From assembly GCF_003289925.1 (NCBI RefSeq), contig NZ_QLZQ01000001.1, forward strand, positions 930,001 to 994,000: a stretch of DNA of 64,000 nucleotides. Direction: 5' to 3'. Positions within the stretch are counted from its first letter, which is position 1. Every line of letters starts with the position of its first letter. Of this stretch, positions 44,218 through 54,043 are shown one piece after another. This stretch comes from Planococcus maitriensis. Lineage in GTDB: Bacteria; Bacillota; Bacilli; Bacillales_A; Planococcaceae. The notes under the pieces are model-generated. The model saw only the letters and a list, made by a program, of their open reading frames with translations, ran no database searches and had not been told where the DNA came from. The position numbers and the translations under genes are program-made.

Positions 44218-47200
44218 GTGAAAGAGATTAACAAGATCTTAGTAGCCAACCGCGGAGAAATTGCCATTCGGATTTTCCGCGCCTGTACAGAACTGAATCT
44301 TCGGACAGTTGCGGTTTATTCGCAGGAAGACAGCGGTTCGTTTCATCGTTACAAAGCTGACGAATCGTATTTAGTCGGCAAAGGAAAAAAGCCGATTGAT
44401 GCTTATTTGGACATCGAAGACATCATTCGCATCGCCAAGGACTCAGGAGTGGACGCCATTCACCCAGGGTACGGATTCTTATCCGAAAACGTGCATTTTG
44501 CGCGGCGCTGTGAAGAAGAAGGCATCGTATTCATCGGGCCAACCTCACGCCATCTCGATATGTTCGGCGATAAAGTCAAAGCCCGTGACCAAGCGATCGC
44601 TGCAGGCATTCCTGTCATTCCGGGAACGGACGGACCTGTCGAATCATTGGCTGAAGTAGAGGCATTTGCTGACCAAGCCGGATTCCCGTTGATGATCAAA
44701 GCATCACTAGGCGGTGGTGGACGCGGCATGCGCATCGTCAAAGACGCCAGTGAACTGGCATCATCTTACGAACGTGCGAAATCCGAAGCGAAAGCTGCCT
44801 TCGGTTCCGAGGAGATGTACGTGGAAAAATTCGTCGACAAACCGAAACACATCGAAGTGCAAATTCTGGGCGATGCTGAAGGCAATATCATTCATTTATA
44901 TGAACGTGATTGCTCGATTCAGCGCCGGCATCAAAAAGTCGTGGAAATTGCGCCTTCCAACTCCATCAGCGAGAAGTTGCGCAACGAAATTTGCGATGCT
45001 GCAGTCAAATTAATGAAGAATATCGATTACATAAACGCAGGGACAGTGGAGTTCCTGGTAGCGGGTGATGAGTTCTATTTCATCGAAGTCAATCCCCGCA
45101 TCCAAGTCGAACATACCATAACCGAAATGGTGACGGGCATCGACATCGTCCATGCCCAAATCCATATCGCCCGCGGGCACTCGCTCCATAGCGAAGCGAT
45201 CGCGCTGCCGAAACAGCAAGACATCCCGCTGTTCGGCTATGCTATCCAATCGCGTGTGACGACGGAAGATCCGTTGAATGATTTCATGCCGGATGCCGGA
45301 AAATTGATGGTTTACCGCTCAGGCGGAGGATTCGGCGTACGTCTGGATGCCGGAAACGGTTTCCAGGGGGCGGTCATTTCCCCTTATTACGATTCATTGC
45401 TCGTGAAAGTGTCCACATGGGCGACAACGTTCAAAGAAGCTGCAGCGAAAATGGATCGCAACTTGCAGGAATTCCGCATCCGCGGGATCAAGACGAATAT
45501 CCCGTTCCTTGAAAATGTCGTGAAACATCCTAATTTCATCAACGGGGACTTTGACACAAGCTTCATCGACAGCACGCCTGAACTGTTTAAATTCCCGGTG
45601 CGCCAAGACCGCGGGACGAAATTGCTCAGCTATATCGGCAATGTGACGGTGAACGGATTCCCTGGAATCGAAAAGAAAAAGAAACCGATCCACGCTGCGC
45701 CACGCAAACCGGAGATCGATATCATTACGGAAGTTCCATCCGGCACGAAACAGATCCTAGATGAACGCGGCCCGGAAGGCTTGGCGAAATGGGTGCTCGA
45801 GCAAGACGAAGTCCTATTGACGGATACGACATTGCGTGATGCGCACCAATCGCTTTTGGCTACACGCATGCGCTCGCATGATATGTTCGCAGTCGCGAAA
45901 GAAACGGCCCGCCTCCAAAGCGATTTGTTCTCGATGGAAATGTGGGGAGGGGCCACGTTTGATGTGTCTTACCGTTTCCTGAAGGAAGACCCATGGCAGC
46001 GCCTCATCAAATTGCGTGAAGACATTCCGAACGTCTTGTTCCAGATGCTGTTCCGCGGTGCGAATGCGGTCGGCTATAAAAACTATCCGGATAACGTCAT
46101 CCGTGAATTTGCCCGGACATCCGCACAAGCTGGAATCGATGTATTCCGCATCTTTGACAGCCTTAACTGGATCAAAGGAATGGAAGTGGCCATCGATGAA
46201 GTCCGCAACTCCGGAAAAGTAGCAGAAGCGGCGATTTGCTATACAGGGGACATTCTCGACCCGAGCCGCGACAAATATACGGTTCAATATTACAAAGATA
46301 TGGCGAAAGAACTGGAAGCGGCAGGCGCCCATATTCTTGCGATCAAAGATATGGCTGGATTGCTCAAGCCAGAAGCTGCGTACCGCCTAGTTTCTGAACT
46401 GAAGGATACGGTTTCCTTGCCGATCCACTTGCATACACACGATACAAGCGGAAATGGCATCTACCTTTATTCCAAAGCGATCGAAGCAGGCGTCGACATC
46501 GTCGACACGGCGCTCGGCACCATGGCCGGGCTTACATCCCAGCCAAGCGCCAACTCGTTGTATTATGCGATGAGCGGCGGCAAGCGGAAAATCAAAGCCG
46601 ATATCGAATCTCTTGAAACCATGTCCCATTATTGGGAAGATGTCCGCAAATATTACAGCGACTTCGAAAGCGGCATGAACAGCCCGCATTCTGAGATTTA
46701 TGTCCATGAAATGCCGGGCGGGCAGTACAGCAACTTGCAGCAGCAGGCAAAAGCTGTCGGCCTCGGCATGCGCTGGGAAGAAGTGAAGGAAATGTATTCC
46801 CGTGTCAACATGCTCTTTGGAGACGTTGTCAAAGTCACGCCGTCATCAAAAGTCGTAGGGGACATGGCCTTGTTCATGGTCCAGAACGAACTGGATGAAA
46901 AAACAGTGCTGACACGCGGCGAGAATATCGATTTCCCTGAATCGGTCATCGAGTTCTTCGAGGGCTATATCGGGCAGCCGCACGGCGGGTTCCCGAAAGA
47001 GTTGCAGAAAGTGATCTTGAAAGAGCGCGAGCCGATTACGGTGCGTCCGGGCGAATTGCTCGAACCTGCTGATTTTGAAGCGATCCGCGAGAAACTATTC
47101 GAACGCTTGGAGCGCCCCGTCACTAGCCATGAAGTGCTGGCCTATGCGCTATACCCGAAAGTATTCGAAGAGTACAGCGTGACAAACCAGACCTTCGGGG

Positions 47201-47658
47201 ACGTATCCGTGCTTGATACACTGACCTTCCTTTATGGCATGCGCCTCAGTGAGGAGATCGAAGTCGAGATCGAAAAAGGAAAGACCTTGATGATCAAGCT
47301 TGTGTCCATCGGCGAACCGCAAAAAGACGGCACGCGCATCATCTATTTTGAATTGAACGGCCAACCGCGTGAAATCAGCATCCAGGATATGACGGTTGAA
47401 ACCGATTCAGCGGCAAAACCGAAAGCTGACCCGACAAAAGAAAATCATATTGCAGCGACAATGCCTGGCACTGTCCTGAAAGTAGTCGGTGAAAAAGGGC
47501 TGAAAGTAAAACGCGGCGACCATTTGCTTGTCACTGAAGCAATGAAGATGGAGACGACCGTCCAAGCGCCATTTGACGGAACGATCCAGGAGATTTACGT
47601 GACAGCTGGCGATGGCATTTCAACAGGCGATTTGCTTATTGAAATGGAACCGAAATAA
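44218..47658 (+). CDS. pycA: Pyruvate carboxylase
   Basis: The 1146-residue enzyme has biotin carboxylase (about 1-450, with GGGGRGMR ATP-grasp loop), carboxyltransferase (about 530-800, DAHQSLLATRMRS), allosteric and biotin carrier domains, with biotinyl Lys in EAMKMETT near the end. It converts pyruvate to oxaloacetate. I use the GTG at 44218, nine bases after AAAGGGTG; the GTG at 44206 lies within that site. In B. subtilis PycA is activated by free CbpB/DarB, encoded here at 10695. Confidence 0.96.
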   Translation: MKEINKILVANRGEIAIRIFRACTELNLRTVAVYSQEDSGSFHRYKADESYLVGKGKKPIDAYLDIEDIIRIAKDSGVDAIHPGYGFLSENVHFARRCEEEGIVFIGPTSRHLDMFGDKVKARDQAIAAGIPVIPGTDGPVESLAEVEAFADQAGFPLMIKASLGGGGRGMRIVKDASELASSYERAKSEAKAAFGSEEMYVEKFVDKPKHIEVQILGDAEGNIIHLYERDCSIQRRHQKVVEIAPSNSISEKLRNEICDAAVKLMKNIDYINAGTVEFLVAGDEFYFIEVNPRIQVEHTITEMVTGIDIVHAQIHIARGHSLHSEAIALPKQQDIPLFGYAIQSRVTTEDPLNDFMPDAGKLMVYRSGGGFGVRLDAGNGFQGAVISPYYDSLLVKVSTWATTFKEAAAKMDRNLQEFRIRGIKTNIPFLENVVKHPNFINGDFDTSFIDSTPELFKFPVRQDRGTKLLSYIGNVTVNGFPGIEKKKKPIHAAPRKPEIDIITEVPSGTKQILDERGPEGLAKWVLEQDEVLLTDTTLRDAHQSLLATRMRSHDMFAVAKETARLQSDLFSMEMWGGATFDVSYRFLKEDPWQRLIKLREDIPNVLFQMLFRGANAVGYKNYPDNVIREFARTSAQAGIDVFRIFDSLNWIKGMEVAIDEVRNSGKVAEAAICYTGDILDPSRDKYTVQYYKDMAKELEAAGAHILAIKDMAGLLKPEAAYRLVSELKDTVSLPIHLHTHDTSGNGIYLYSKAIEAGVDIVDTALGTMAGLTSQPSANSLYYAMSGGKRKIKADIESLETMSHYWEDVRKYYSDFESGMNSPHSEIYVHEMPGGQYSNLQQQAKAVGLGMRWEEVKEMYSRVNMLFGDVVKVTPSSKVVGDMALFMVQNELDEKTVLTRGENIDFPESVIEFFEGYIGQPHGGFPKELQKVILKEREPITVRPGELLEPADFEAIREKLFERLERPVTSHEVLAYALYPKVFEEYSVTNQTFGDVSVLDTLTFLYGMRLSEEIEVEIEKGKTLMIKLVSIGEPQKDGTRIIYFELNGQPREISIQDMTVETDSAAKPKADPTKENHIAATMPGTVLKVVGEKGLKVKRGDHLLVTEAMKMETTVQAPFDGTIQEIYVTAGDGISTGDLLIEMEPK

Positions 47659-47661
47659 AAT

Positions 47662-47695
47662 AAAAAATCCGGTGCGAATTCGCACCGGATTTTTT
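47662..47695. terminator. Bidirectional terminator (pycA / ctaA)
   Basis: AAAAATCCGGTGCGAA pairs perfectly with TTCGCACCGGATTTTT. Confidence 0.95.
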
Positions 47696-48611
47696 ATTTG
47701 GATTTGATGTACTTGCTTCTGGAGACGAGAAGGACCATATAACATAACAAGCCGAACAGCATCGAGATGAGCAAGGAGTGAAGCAATGCGACTGCCAGGT
47801 TCAATTTCGTCAAGACAACGAGCATGCCTGTCGTCGCTTGGAGAAGCACGATGATGAAGGCAATAAGCCATCCCCAATAAATGACGCGTTGGTCGCGGTA
47901 ATGGCGATATGCATGAAGCGCGATCACGCCGAGCCAGATGACGATAAGCGCAGCTGCAAAGCGGTGGCCCATCTGGACCCATTCGTACATATTGCTTGGC
48001 AGCGCGAACTGGTCGTTGCGGCATAATGGCCAATCCGAACAGATGAGGCTCGATTCTGTATGGCGCACAAGAGCCCCTGTGTAAACAACCACGTAAGAAT
48101 ACAAAGCGACGCCGAGTGTATGGTATTTCAATGTGCGGCCGATTTGTACGCGGTCCGCATCGAACTTGCGGTCGACTTCGAATATCAGCAAGGTCAAAAG
48201 GAGCACTGCAGCAAATGACAAAAGGGAGATCCCGAAGTGGAGCGCGAGAATGAAATCGCCTTGGCCCCATAGGACTTGGGCAGCTCCGATCAAAGCTTGC
48301 AATACAAGGAAGAACACAGCCATGAAGGCGAGGAACTTGGTTTCCCGCACATGGCCGAACTTGCGCCAGGCCCAAACCGCCAAAATCACGATCAAGATCC
48401 CGACCACGCCCGTTACCAGGCGATGGGAGAACTCGATCAGCACTTCAGCCGTAATTTCCCGCGGGATCAAGTTGCCGTTGCAGTCCGGCCAGTTGCGGCC
48501 GCATCCCATGCCGCTGTCGGTTTTGGTGACCAACGCCCCTCCGAGGAGGATGAGCAACATGCCGATAGAAGCAAGAACCCCGAATATTTTTATATAGATG
48601 TTGCTTTTCAA
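47694..48611 (-). CDS. ctaA: Heme A synthase
   Basis: The 305-residue membrane protein has eight helices in two four-helix halves. Conserved His appear in EFSHRLVTGV (about 59-68) and FILALHFGIS (heme ligands), and in QMGHRFAAALIV (about 212-223), with a Cys pair in CSDWPLCRND (about 191-198). It oxidises heme O to heme A for the caa3 oxidase. It is divergent from ctaB across a 347-base gap, as in B. subtilis. Confidence 0.94.
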   Translation of the reverse strand: MKSNIYIKIFGVLASIGMLLILLGGALVTKTDSGMGCGRNWPDCNGNLIPREITAEVLIEFSHRLVTGVVGILIVILAVWAWRKFGHVRETKFLAFMAVFFLVLQALIGAAQVLWGQGDFILALHFGISLLSFAAVLLLTLLIFEVDRKFDADRVQIGRTLKYHTLGVALYSYVVVYTGALVRHTESSLICSDWPLCRNDQFALPSNMYEWVQMGHRFAAALIVIWLGVIALHAYRHYRDQRVIYWGWLIAFIIVLLQATTGMLVVLTKLNLAVALLHSLLISMLFGLLCYMVLLVSRSKYIKSK

Positions 48612-48958
48612 AATGCCACCTACTTTTTCTAGAAAAACTTTTAGCGTTTAACGATATCCTGCATACTCGATGATAGCGAAACTGCGTTTAAAATACAACG
48701 AGAAATCAGGGTTCACCCAAACTTTCAAGAATTGGACATATTAACAGCGACCTTCACAAACTGTTCAAAAACAGCGTTTTTTCTATCTTAAAATAACGAG
48801 GGGGCTACTGTATGATTAGAGATGAATATTTGTAAGACCAATTGCGTGAAATCATCATTTATATCAGGAAATTTCAGTAATATGTAGAAAAGAAGCTGGA
48901 ATTTAGATATAGTTATGGTTAGCGGAATATGCTTACAACTTTGAAAGGAGGGAGTTAT
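48612..48958. promoter_or_regulatory. ctaA-ctaB divergent intergenic region
   Basis: The 347-base gap is A+T-rich and must hold the promoters of both units. I see a small CTGT/ACAG hairpin with a T tract (about 48757-48785) and a tiny frame with a good ribosome binding site (48812-48835). No confident -35/-10 pair or ResD site could be assigned by eye. Confidence 0.5.
48812..48835 (+). other. Seven-codon frame with strong ribosome binding site in the ctaB leader
   Basis: ATG at 48812 follows CGAGGGGG and reads MIRDEYL before TAA. The same frame continues after the stop with DQLREIIIYIRKFQ and a second TAA at 48878-48880. It may be a leader peptide, or a 22-codon small gene with a nonsense codon. 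Confidence 0.35.
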
Positions 48959-49876
48959 ATGTCAAACGGCCGGTCTTTGCCTGCAGAACCGACCGATGCT
49001 GTAGAATCGAGCACGTTCACTAAAGATTTTCTGGCACTTATTAAGATTGGGATTGTCAATTCCAATTTAATTACCGTCTTTACGGGACTGTGGCTCGCTT
49101 TCCAGTTTTCGGATAAGAATTTCCTGGATCACATGGATATTCTCGTCTACACTATCGCCGGTTCGGCATTGATCATTGCGGGGTCTGCGGCGATGAATAA
49201 TTATATCGACACAGACATCGACCCATTGATGGCCAGCAAGAGAGGCCGCCCGACAGTTACGGGCAGGTTCAAGCCATCCGCTGTCTTGGCACTCGCCATT
49301 TCTTTCATCGTTATAGGCGAACTCTTTTTGTTTTCCGCTTCTGTTTCAGCAGGTCTGTTTGGAATCGCCGGCATCTTGGCTTATGTTGTTCTCTATTCGA
49401 TGTGGTCGAAGAGAAGGCATGTCGGCAATACGATCGTCGGCAGTATTTCCGGCGCAATCCCGCCGCTAATCGGCTGGGCTGCGGTGGAGCCGACGCTCGG
49501 TACGGGCGCTTGGGCGCTGTTTCTGATTATGTTCATTTGGCAGCCGCCGCATTTTTATGCGCTTGCCATGAAACGGACGGAAGAGTATCGGGCCGCAAAT
49601 ATTCCGATGCTGCCGGTGGTCAAAGGATTCCACCGGACAAAAAAATCGATGCTTGCATGGGTTTTACTGCTTTTCCCATTGCCGTTCCTGCTTATGGAAC
49701 TCGGGATAGGCTTCATCATCTTAGCTACAGCTTTGAACATCGGATGGCTGGTTCTGGCAATCCGGGGCTTCAAGGCAGCGGATGATTTGAAATGGGCGAA
49801 GAAAATGTTCATCTATTCGTTGAACTATATGACGATTCTATTTGTATCGATGATCATTTTCGCTGTATTCGCCTAA
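48959..49876 (+). CDS. ctaB: Protoheme IX farnesyltransferase (heme O synthase)
   Basis: UbiA-family prenyltransferase of 305 residues with about nine helices. The Asp-rich motifs are NNYIDTDIDPLMASKRGRP (about 80-98) and KRRHVGNTIVGS (about 156-167). It attaches a farnesyl group to heme B. ATG at 48959 follows GAAAGGAGGGAG; the ten-residue extension includes that site and is rejected. First gene of the ctaBCDEF run. Confidence 0.95.
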   Translation: MSNGRSLPAEPTDAVESSTFTKDFLALIKIGIVNSNLITVFTGLWLAFQFSDKNFLDHMDILVYTIAGSALIIAGSAAMNNYIDTDIDPLMASKRGRPTVTGRFKPSAVLALAISFIVIGELFLFSASVSAGLFGIAGILAYVVLYSMWSKRRHVGNTIVGSISGAIPPLIGWAAVEPTLGTGAWALFLIMFIWQPPHFYALAMKRTEEYRAANIPMLPVVKGFHRTKKSMLAWVLLLFPLPFLLMELGIGFIILATALNIGWLVLAIRGFKAADDLKWAKKMFIYSLNYMTILFVSMIIFAVFA

Positions 49877-49931
49877 ATTTCTCTTTTACTTAACTGTAAA
49901 ACACTTTATTCAGAGAGGGGTATGAAAAGCT

Positions 49932-51014
49932 ATGATGAAAGGACCTAAGAAATGGCGCCTCTTCGCCTTGATGACCGCATTGCTTGTTTTTCTTTCAGGC
50001 TGCGGGCGCGAAGAGATCTCGACGCTGATACCGGCTGGTAAGGTTGCGCAAGATCAGTTCAACTTGCTGATTTTGTCATCCATTGTCATGTTGTTCGTTA
50101 TCGTCGTCGTTACTATCATCTATGTATTGGCAATTGTTAAATTCCGCCGTTCAAAAGTAGGGGAGGACATGATCCCTGAACAAGTCGAAGGAAGCGCGCG
50201 TCTTGAGTTTATCTGGACAGCAATCCCGATCGTCCTGCTTTTGATCCTCGCTGTTCCGACAGTCTACTCAACATTCGACCTGGCTGATGTCACGGCAATG
50301 GATGCGCAGGACGAAGATGGCGCGGCTGAGAACTTGACGGTCAATGTTACCGGTAAGCTTTACTGGTGGGAATTCGAGTATCCTGAACAGGAAATCATCA
50401 CTGCACAGGAACTGGTCGTACCGACTGGCGAACGCGTCTACTTCAACTTGATTGCTGCAGACGTTAAGCACTCGTTCTGGATCCCTTCAATTGGCGGTAA
50501 GCTCGACGTCAACCCTGAAAACGTCAACACATTCTATTTGGAGTTCGATAAAGAATCTTCGGAACTTGAAGAAGGCGTTTACTTCGGTAAATGTGCCGAG
50601 CTTTGCGGCCCATCACACGCTTTGATGGATTTCAAGGTCAAAACGCTTAACCGTGAAGACTTTGATGCTTGGGTAGCTGCAATGCAGGAAGAACAGGCTG
50701 CGCCTACAGAGACAGTTGCTCAAGAGGGACAGGAAATCTTCGAGCAGAGCTGTATCGCATGCCACGCAACCAACGCAGCGGGAGCAGCTCCTGGCGTGGG
50801 GCCAAACCTTACGACATTCGGCGACCGCAACACAATCGCCGGCTTCATGGAACACGATGAAGAAACACTGAAAAACTGGATTGCTGATCCCCAGCAATAC
50901 AAACCAGGCAACTTGATGCCTGACCCAGAAGAAATCAACAATGGAGAACCATTCTCCGATCAAGAGCTCGATGCGCTTGCAGCATACTTGATGGGCTTGA
51001 AAGTTGAAGAGTAA
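49932..51014 (+). CDS. ctaC: Cytochrome caa3 oxidase subunit II with cytochrome c domain
   Basis: The 360-residue lipoprotein has a lipobox LSGC (Cys24), two membrane helices (about 44-66 and 92-113), a CuA domain with HSFWIPSIGG and CAELCGPSH (CuA ligands, about 221-229), and a fused cytochrome c domain with CIACH (about 275-279) and a later Met ligand in GNLMPDPEE. It accepts electrons and passes them to subunit I. A GAGAGGGG site lies rather far upstream; the start could be the second ATG. Confidence 0.95.
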   Translation: MMKGPKKWRLFALMTALLVFLSGCGREEISTLIPAGKVAQDQFNLLILSSIVMLFVIVVVTIIYVLAIVKFRRSKVGEDMIPEQVEGSARLEFIWTAIPIVLLLILAVPTVYSTFDLADVTAMDAQDEDGAAENLTVNVTGKLYWWEFEYPEQEIITAQELVVPTGERVYFNLIAADVKHSFWIPSIGGKLDVNPENVNTFYLEFDKESSELEEGVYFGKCAELCGPSHALMDFKVKTLNREDFDAWVAAMQEEQAAPTETVAQEGQEIFEQSCIACHATNAAGAAPGVGPNLTTFGDRNTIAGFMEHDEETLKNWIADPQQYKPGNLMPDPEEINNGEPFSDQELDALAAYLMGLKVEE

Positions 51015-51039
51015 AAGTTAAAAAAGGAGGTAAACTATT

Positions 51040-52953
51040 GTGAGTTCTAACTCTCAGAAAAAGGGTTTCGGCGCTACAATATGGGACTACTTGACAACAG
51101 TAGACCATAAGAAAATCGCGATCCTCTACTTGATCTCCGGCGGATTCTTCTTCCTAGTCGGCGGCGTGGAAGCGATGTTGATCCGGATTCAGCTTATGAA
51201 AGCCGGAAACGATTTCCTTAGTGCCGGAACATACAACGAAGTTTTAACAATGCACGGAACGACCATGATCTTCCTTGCGGCGATGCCAATTCTCTTGGCA
51301 TTCATGAACGCCGTCTCACCTTTGCAAATCGGTGCGCGCGATGTTGCGTTTCCTTTCCTGAACTCACTTGGGTTCTGGCTGTTCTTCTTCGGGGGCGTAT
51401 TCCTGAACCTTTCATGGTTCCTGGGCGGAGCACCGGATGCAGGATGGACAAACTATGCTTCTCTGGCACTTGCCTCTGAAGGCCACGGCATCGACTTCTA
51501 TTCACTTGGTTTGACGATATCCGGTTTCGGTACCTTGATTGCGGGGATTAACTTCCTGGTGACAATCATCAATATGCGCGCGCCGGGTATGACTTACATG
51601 AGAATGCCGCTTTTCACATGGACGACTTTCGTAGCGTCCGCTTTGATCCTGTTGGCGTTCCCTCCGCTGACAGTCGGGATCTTCTTCATGGTCTTCGACC
51701 GTTTGTTCGGGGCTAACTTCTTCGATGTAACAATGGGCGGTAACACGATCATCTGGGAGCACTTCTTCTGGATCTTCGGCCACCCGGAAGTTTATATCCT
51801 AGTGTTGCCAGCATTCGGTATTTTCTCTGAAATCTTTGCGATTTTCTCCCGCAAACGCCTATTCGGTTACACGGCATTGGTATTTGCGACTATCCTGATC
51901 GGTTTCTACGGATTCATGGTTTGGGCCCACCACATGTTTACAGTTGGTCTTGGACCGACAGCTAACGCGGTATTCGCCCTTGCAACGATGATCATCGCAG
52001 TTCCGACAGGGATCAAGATCTTTAACTGGCTTTTGACGATCTGGGGAGGAAGCATTTCCTTCACGGTGCCGATGATCTACGCAGTTGCGTTTATCCCGTC
52101 ATTCGTTGCCGGTGGGGTAACGGGTGTCATGCAGGCGATCGCGCCGCTTGATTACCAGCTTCACGATTCCTACTTTATCGTGGCCCACTTCCACTACGTA
52201 ATCGTCGGTGGTGTCGTATTGGCAATTCTGGCAGGTACGCATTTGTACTGGCCGAAGATGTTCGGTACGATGTTGAGCGAAAAACTCGGAAAATGGACGT
52301 TCTGGTTCTTCTTCATCGGATTCCATTTGACATTCTTTATCCAGCATTTCCTCGGCTTGATGGGTATGCCACGCCGTGTTTACACGTTCGGAGCAGACCA
52401 AGGCTGGGATCTATTTAACGCTATCAGCTCGGTCGGAGCCTTGTTCATGGCAATCGGTGTTATCATTCTCCTCGTCAACGTCGTCATGACGGTTGCGAAG
52501 AATGAGCGCGTCGGAAATGACCCATGGGGCGACGGGCGTACGCTTGAATGGGCGATCCCGTCACCACCGCCATTCTATAACTTTGCACAAACACCGCTTG
52601 TCCGCGGGCTTGACCCGTATTGGATCGAGAAAATGGAAGGCAATAAAGAAGGCATGGTCTATGCAGAACCGCTCGGCGATATCCACATGCCGAACGGATC
52701 ATTCATTCCTTTCGTCATCTCTCTCGGAATGTTCATCGCATCATTCGGTGCCATGTACTTCATGGACGATAAAGCATGGGCGTTGCCGGTATTGATCGGC
52801 GGTCTTGCGATCACATTCGGTTCGATGCTCGTCCGTTCGTTGAAAGATGACCTCGGTTTCCATGTAACGAAAGAAGAATTGATTGCGGACAATGAACGCA
52901 TTCAAAGAGAAGCAAGAGCGTTGGAAGGAGGCAAAAAAGGTGGACTTAAATAA
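51040..52953 (+). CDS. ctaD: Cytochrome caa3 oxidase subunit I
   Basis: The 637-residue subunit has at least 12 membrane helices plus C-terminal extra helices. Key elements are LTMHGTTMIF (low-spin heme His, about 68-77), IWEHFFWIFGHPEVYILVLP (CuB His/Tyr, about 237-256), WAHHMF (CuB His pair) and HFHYVIVGG (heme ligands, about 384-392). It reduces O2 and pumps protons. GTG start after AAGGAGGT. It overlaps ctaE by 14 bases. Confidence 0.96.
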   Translation: MSSNSQKKGFGATIWDYLTTVDHKKIAILYLISGGFFFLVGGVEAMLIRIQLMKAGNDFLSAGTYNEVLTMHGTTMIFLAAMPILLAFMNAVSPLQIGARDVAFPFLNSLGFWLFFFGGVFLNLSWFLGGAPDAGWTNYASLALASEGHGIDFYSLGLTISGFGTLIAGINFLVTIINMRAPGMTYMRMPLFTWTTFVASALILLAFPPLTVGIFFMVFDRLFGANFFDVTMGGNTIIWEHFFWIFGHPEVYILVLPAFGIFSEIFAIFSRKRLFGYTALVFATILIGFYGFMVWAHHMFTVGLGPTANAVFALATMIIAVPTGIKIFNWLLTIWGGSISFTVPMIYAVAFIPSFVAGGVTGVMQAIAPLDYQLHDSYFIVAHFHYVIVGGVVLAILAGTHLYWPKMFGTMLSEKLGKWTFWFFFIGFHLTFFIQHFLGLMGMPRRVYTFGADQGWDLFNAISSVGALFMAIGVIILLVNVVMTVAKNERVGNDPWGDGRTLEWAIPSPPPFYNFAQTPLVRGLDPYWIEKMEGNKEGMVYAEPLGDIHMPNGSFIPFVISLGMFIASFGAMYFMDDKAWALPVLIGGLAITFGSMLVRSLKDDLGFHVTKEELIADNERIQREARALEGGKKGGLK

Positions 52954-53566
52954 ACGATATACCCCACAAACATGGCCCGATCATCCTGAAACGGCGACGC
53001 TCGAAGGGAAGAACAAGTTCGTTGGTTTCTGGCTGCTGCTGGCAGCTGAGACCGTCACCTTCGCCTCTCTCTTCGCAACATATCTTGCGTTGAAAGACAA
53101 AGGCCCAAGCGGAATGGAATTTTCCGCTGCCGGCCTGTTCGAACTGCCGCTCGTTTTTGCCATGACGATGATCCTTTTGACATCTTCGTTGACTAGTGTC
53201 TATGCGATCTATCATATGAAGAACCATAATTTCAAAGCGATGCAGGCATGGCTTGGGATTACTGTCCTTTTGGGTCTCGCGTTCCTAGGCTTGGAGATTT
53301 ACGAGTTTAACCATTATGTACATCTTGGCTTCGGCTACACCAATAGTGCCTTCAGTTCCGCTTTCTACACCTTGGTTGGAACTCACGGGGCACATGTAGT
53401 ATTCGGGCTCAGCTGGTTCATCGCATTGATGATCCGCAACGCTAAACGCGGGTTGAACATGTACAACGCACCGAAGTTCTATCTTGCCGCCCTATACTGG
53501 CATTTCATTGACGTAGTGTGGGTGTTCATCTTCACTGTAGTTTATCTGATGGGAGTGATCGGTTAA
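52940..53566 (+). CDS. ctaE: Cytochrome caa3 oxidase subunit III
   Basis: The 208-residue subunit has five helices. It shows GFWLLLAAETVTFASLFATY (about 29-48), LVGTHGAHVVFGL and a terminal FIDVVWVFIFTVVYL. The GTG at 52940 follows GGAAGGAGG by eight bases and matches the B. subtilis start region; the 19-residue extension inside ctaD is rejected. It is translationally coupled to ctaD and ctaF. Confidence 0.94.
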   Translation: MDLNKRYTPQTWPDHPETATLEGKNKFVGFWLLLAAETVTFASLFATYLALKDKGPSGMEFSAAGLFELPLVFAMTMILLTSSLTSVYAIYHMKNHNFKAMQAWLGITVLLGLAFLGLEIYEFNHYVHLGFGYTNSAFSSAFYTLVGTHGAHVVFGLSWFIALMIRNAKRGLNMYNAPKFYLAALYWHFIDVVWVFIFTVVYLMGVIG

Positions 53567-53567
53567 T

Positions 53568-53900
53568 ATGGCACACGATACTCATGATATTCACAGATCC
53601 AGAGCGGAATTCGAATTCATCAAGAAAAAACGTGCTGCTGAAATGCGCGGCCAGTTAACATCATTCGCTATGATGATCTTCTTGACATTGATCGCGTTCA
53701 CTCTAGTGGCAGCTGATTTCTCAACTTACTTGATCGTGCCGATCATCTTGTTATTGGCTGCAATCCAAGTAGTGCTCCAGCTGTATCATTTCATGCACAT
53801 GAGCAATAAAGGCCACGGCATGATGGCATTCTTCATGTTCAGCGGCATGTTTGTCGCATTCATGACGATCATCGCAATGGTCACCATCGTTTGGTGGTAA
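53568..53900 (+). CDS. ctaF: Cytochrome caa3 oxidase subunit IV
   Basis: The 110-residue subunit has a basic cytoplasmic N-terminus (EFEFIKKKRAAEMRGQ) and three membrane helices (about 28-50, 52-72, 84-108), including VLQLYHFMHM. It is the small accessory subunit, one base after ctaE. A terminator follows, ending the ctaB-F run. Confidence 0.93.
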   Translation: MAHDTHDIHRSRAEFEFIKKKRAAEMRGQLTSFAMMIFLTLIAFTLVAADFSTYLIVPIILLLAAIQVVLQLYHFMHMSNKGHGMMAFFMFSGMFVAFMTIIAMVTIVWW

Positions 53901-53905
53901 AAATG

Positions 53906-53940
53906 AAAAACTCCGGACTTCTTACAGTCCGGAGTTTTTT
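53906..53940 (+). terminator. Terminator after ctaF
   Basis: AAAAACTCCGGAC pairs with GTCCGGAGTTTTTT. Confidence 0.93.
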
Positions 53941-53981
53941 CTGTTTACGGCTTAAGCCGGTTAAATGTCATGATTCGTTCA

Positions 53982-54010
53982 TTGATATGCCAAGGCATCC
54001 CCTATATAAT
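53982..54010 (+). promoter_or_regulatory. SigA promoter of ctaG
   Basis: TTGATA (53982-53987), a 17-base spacer and perfect TATAAT (54005-54010), 33 bases before ctaG. It makes ctaG a separate transcription unit. Confidence 0.78.
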
Positions 54011-54043
54011 GAGGTTACTTAAGGAAAAAGGAGGTACGGTCTA

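Noticed and set aside
48612-48958. Small terminator-like CTGT/ACAG hairpin as an attenuator of ctaB
   Set aside because: The stem is only four base pairs, too weak to claim.
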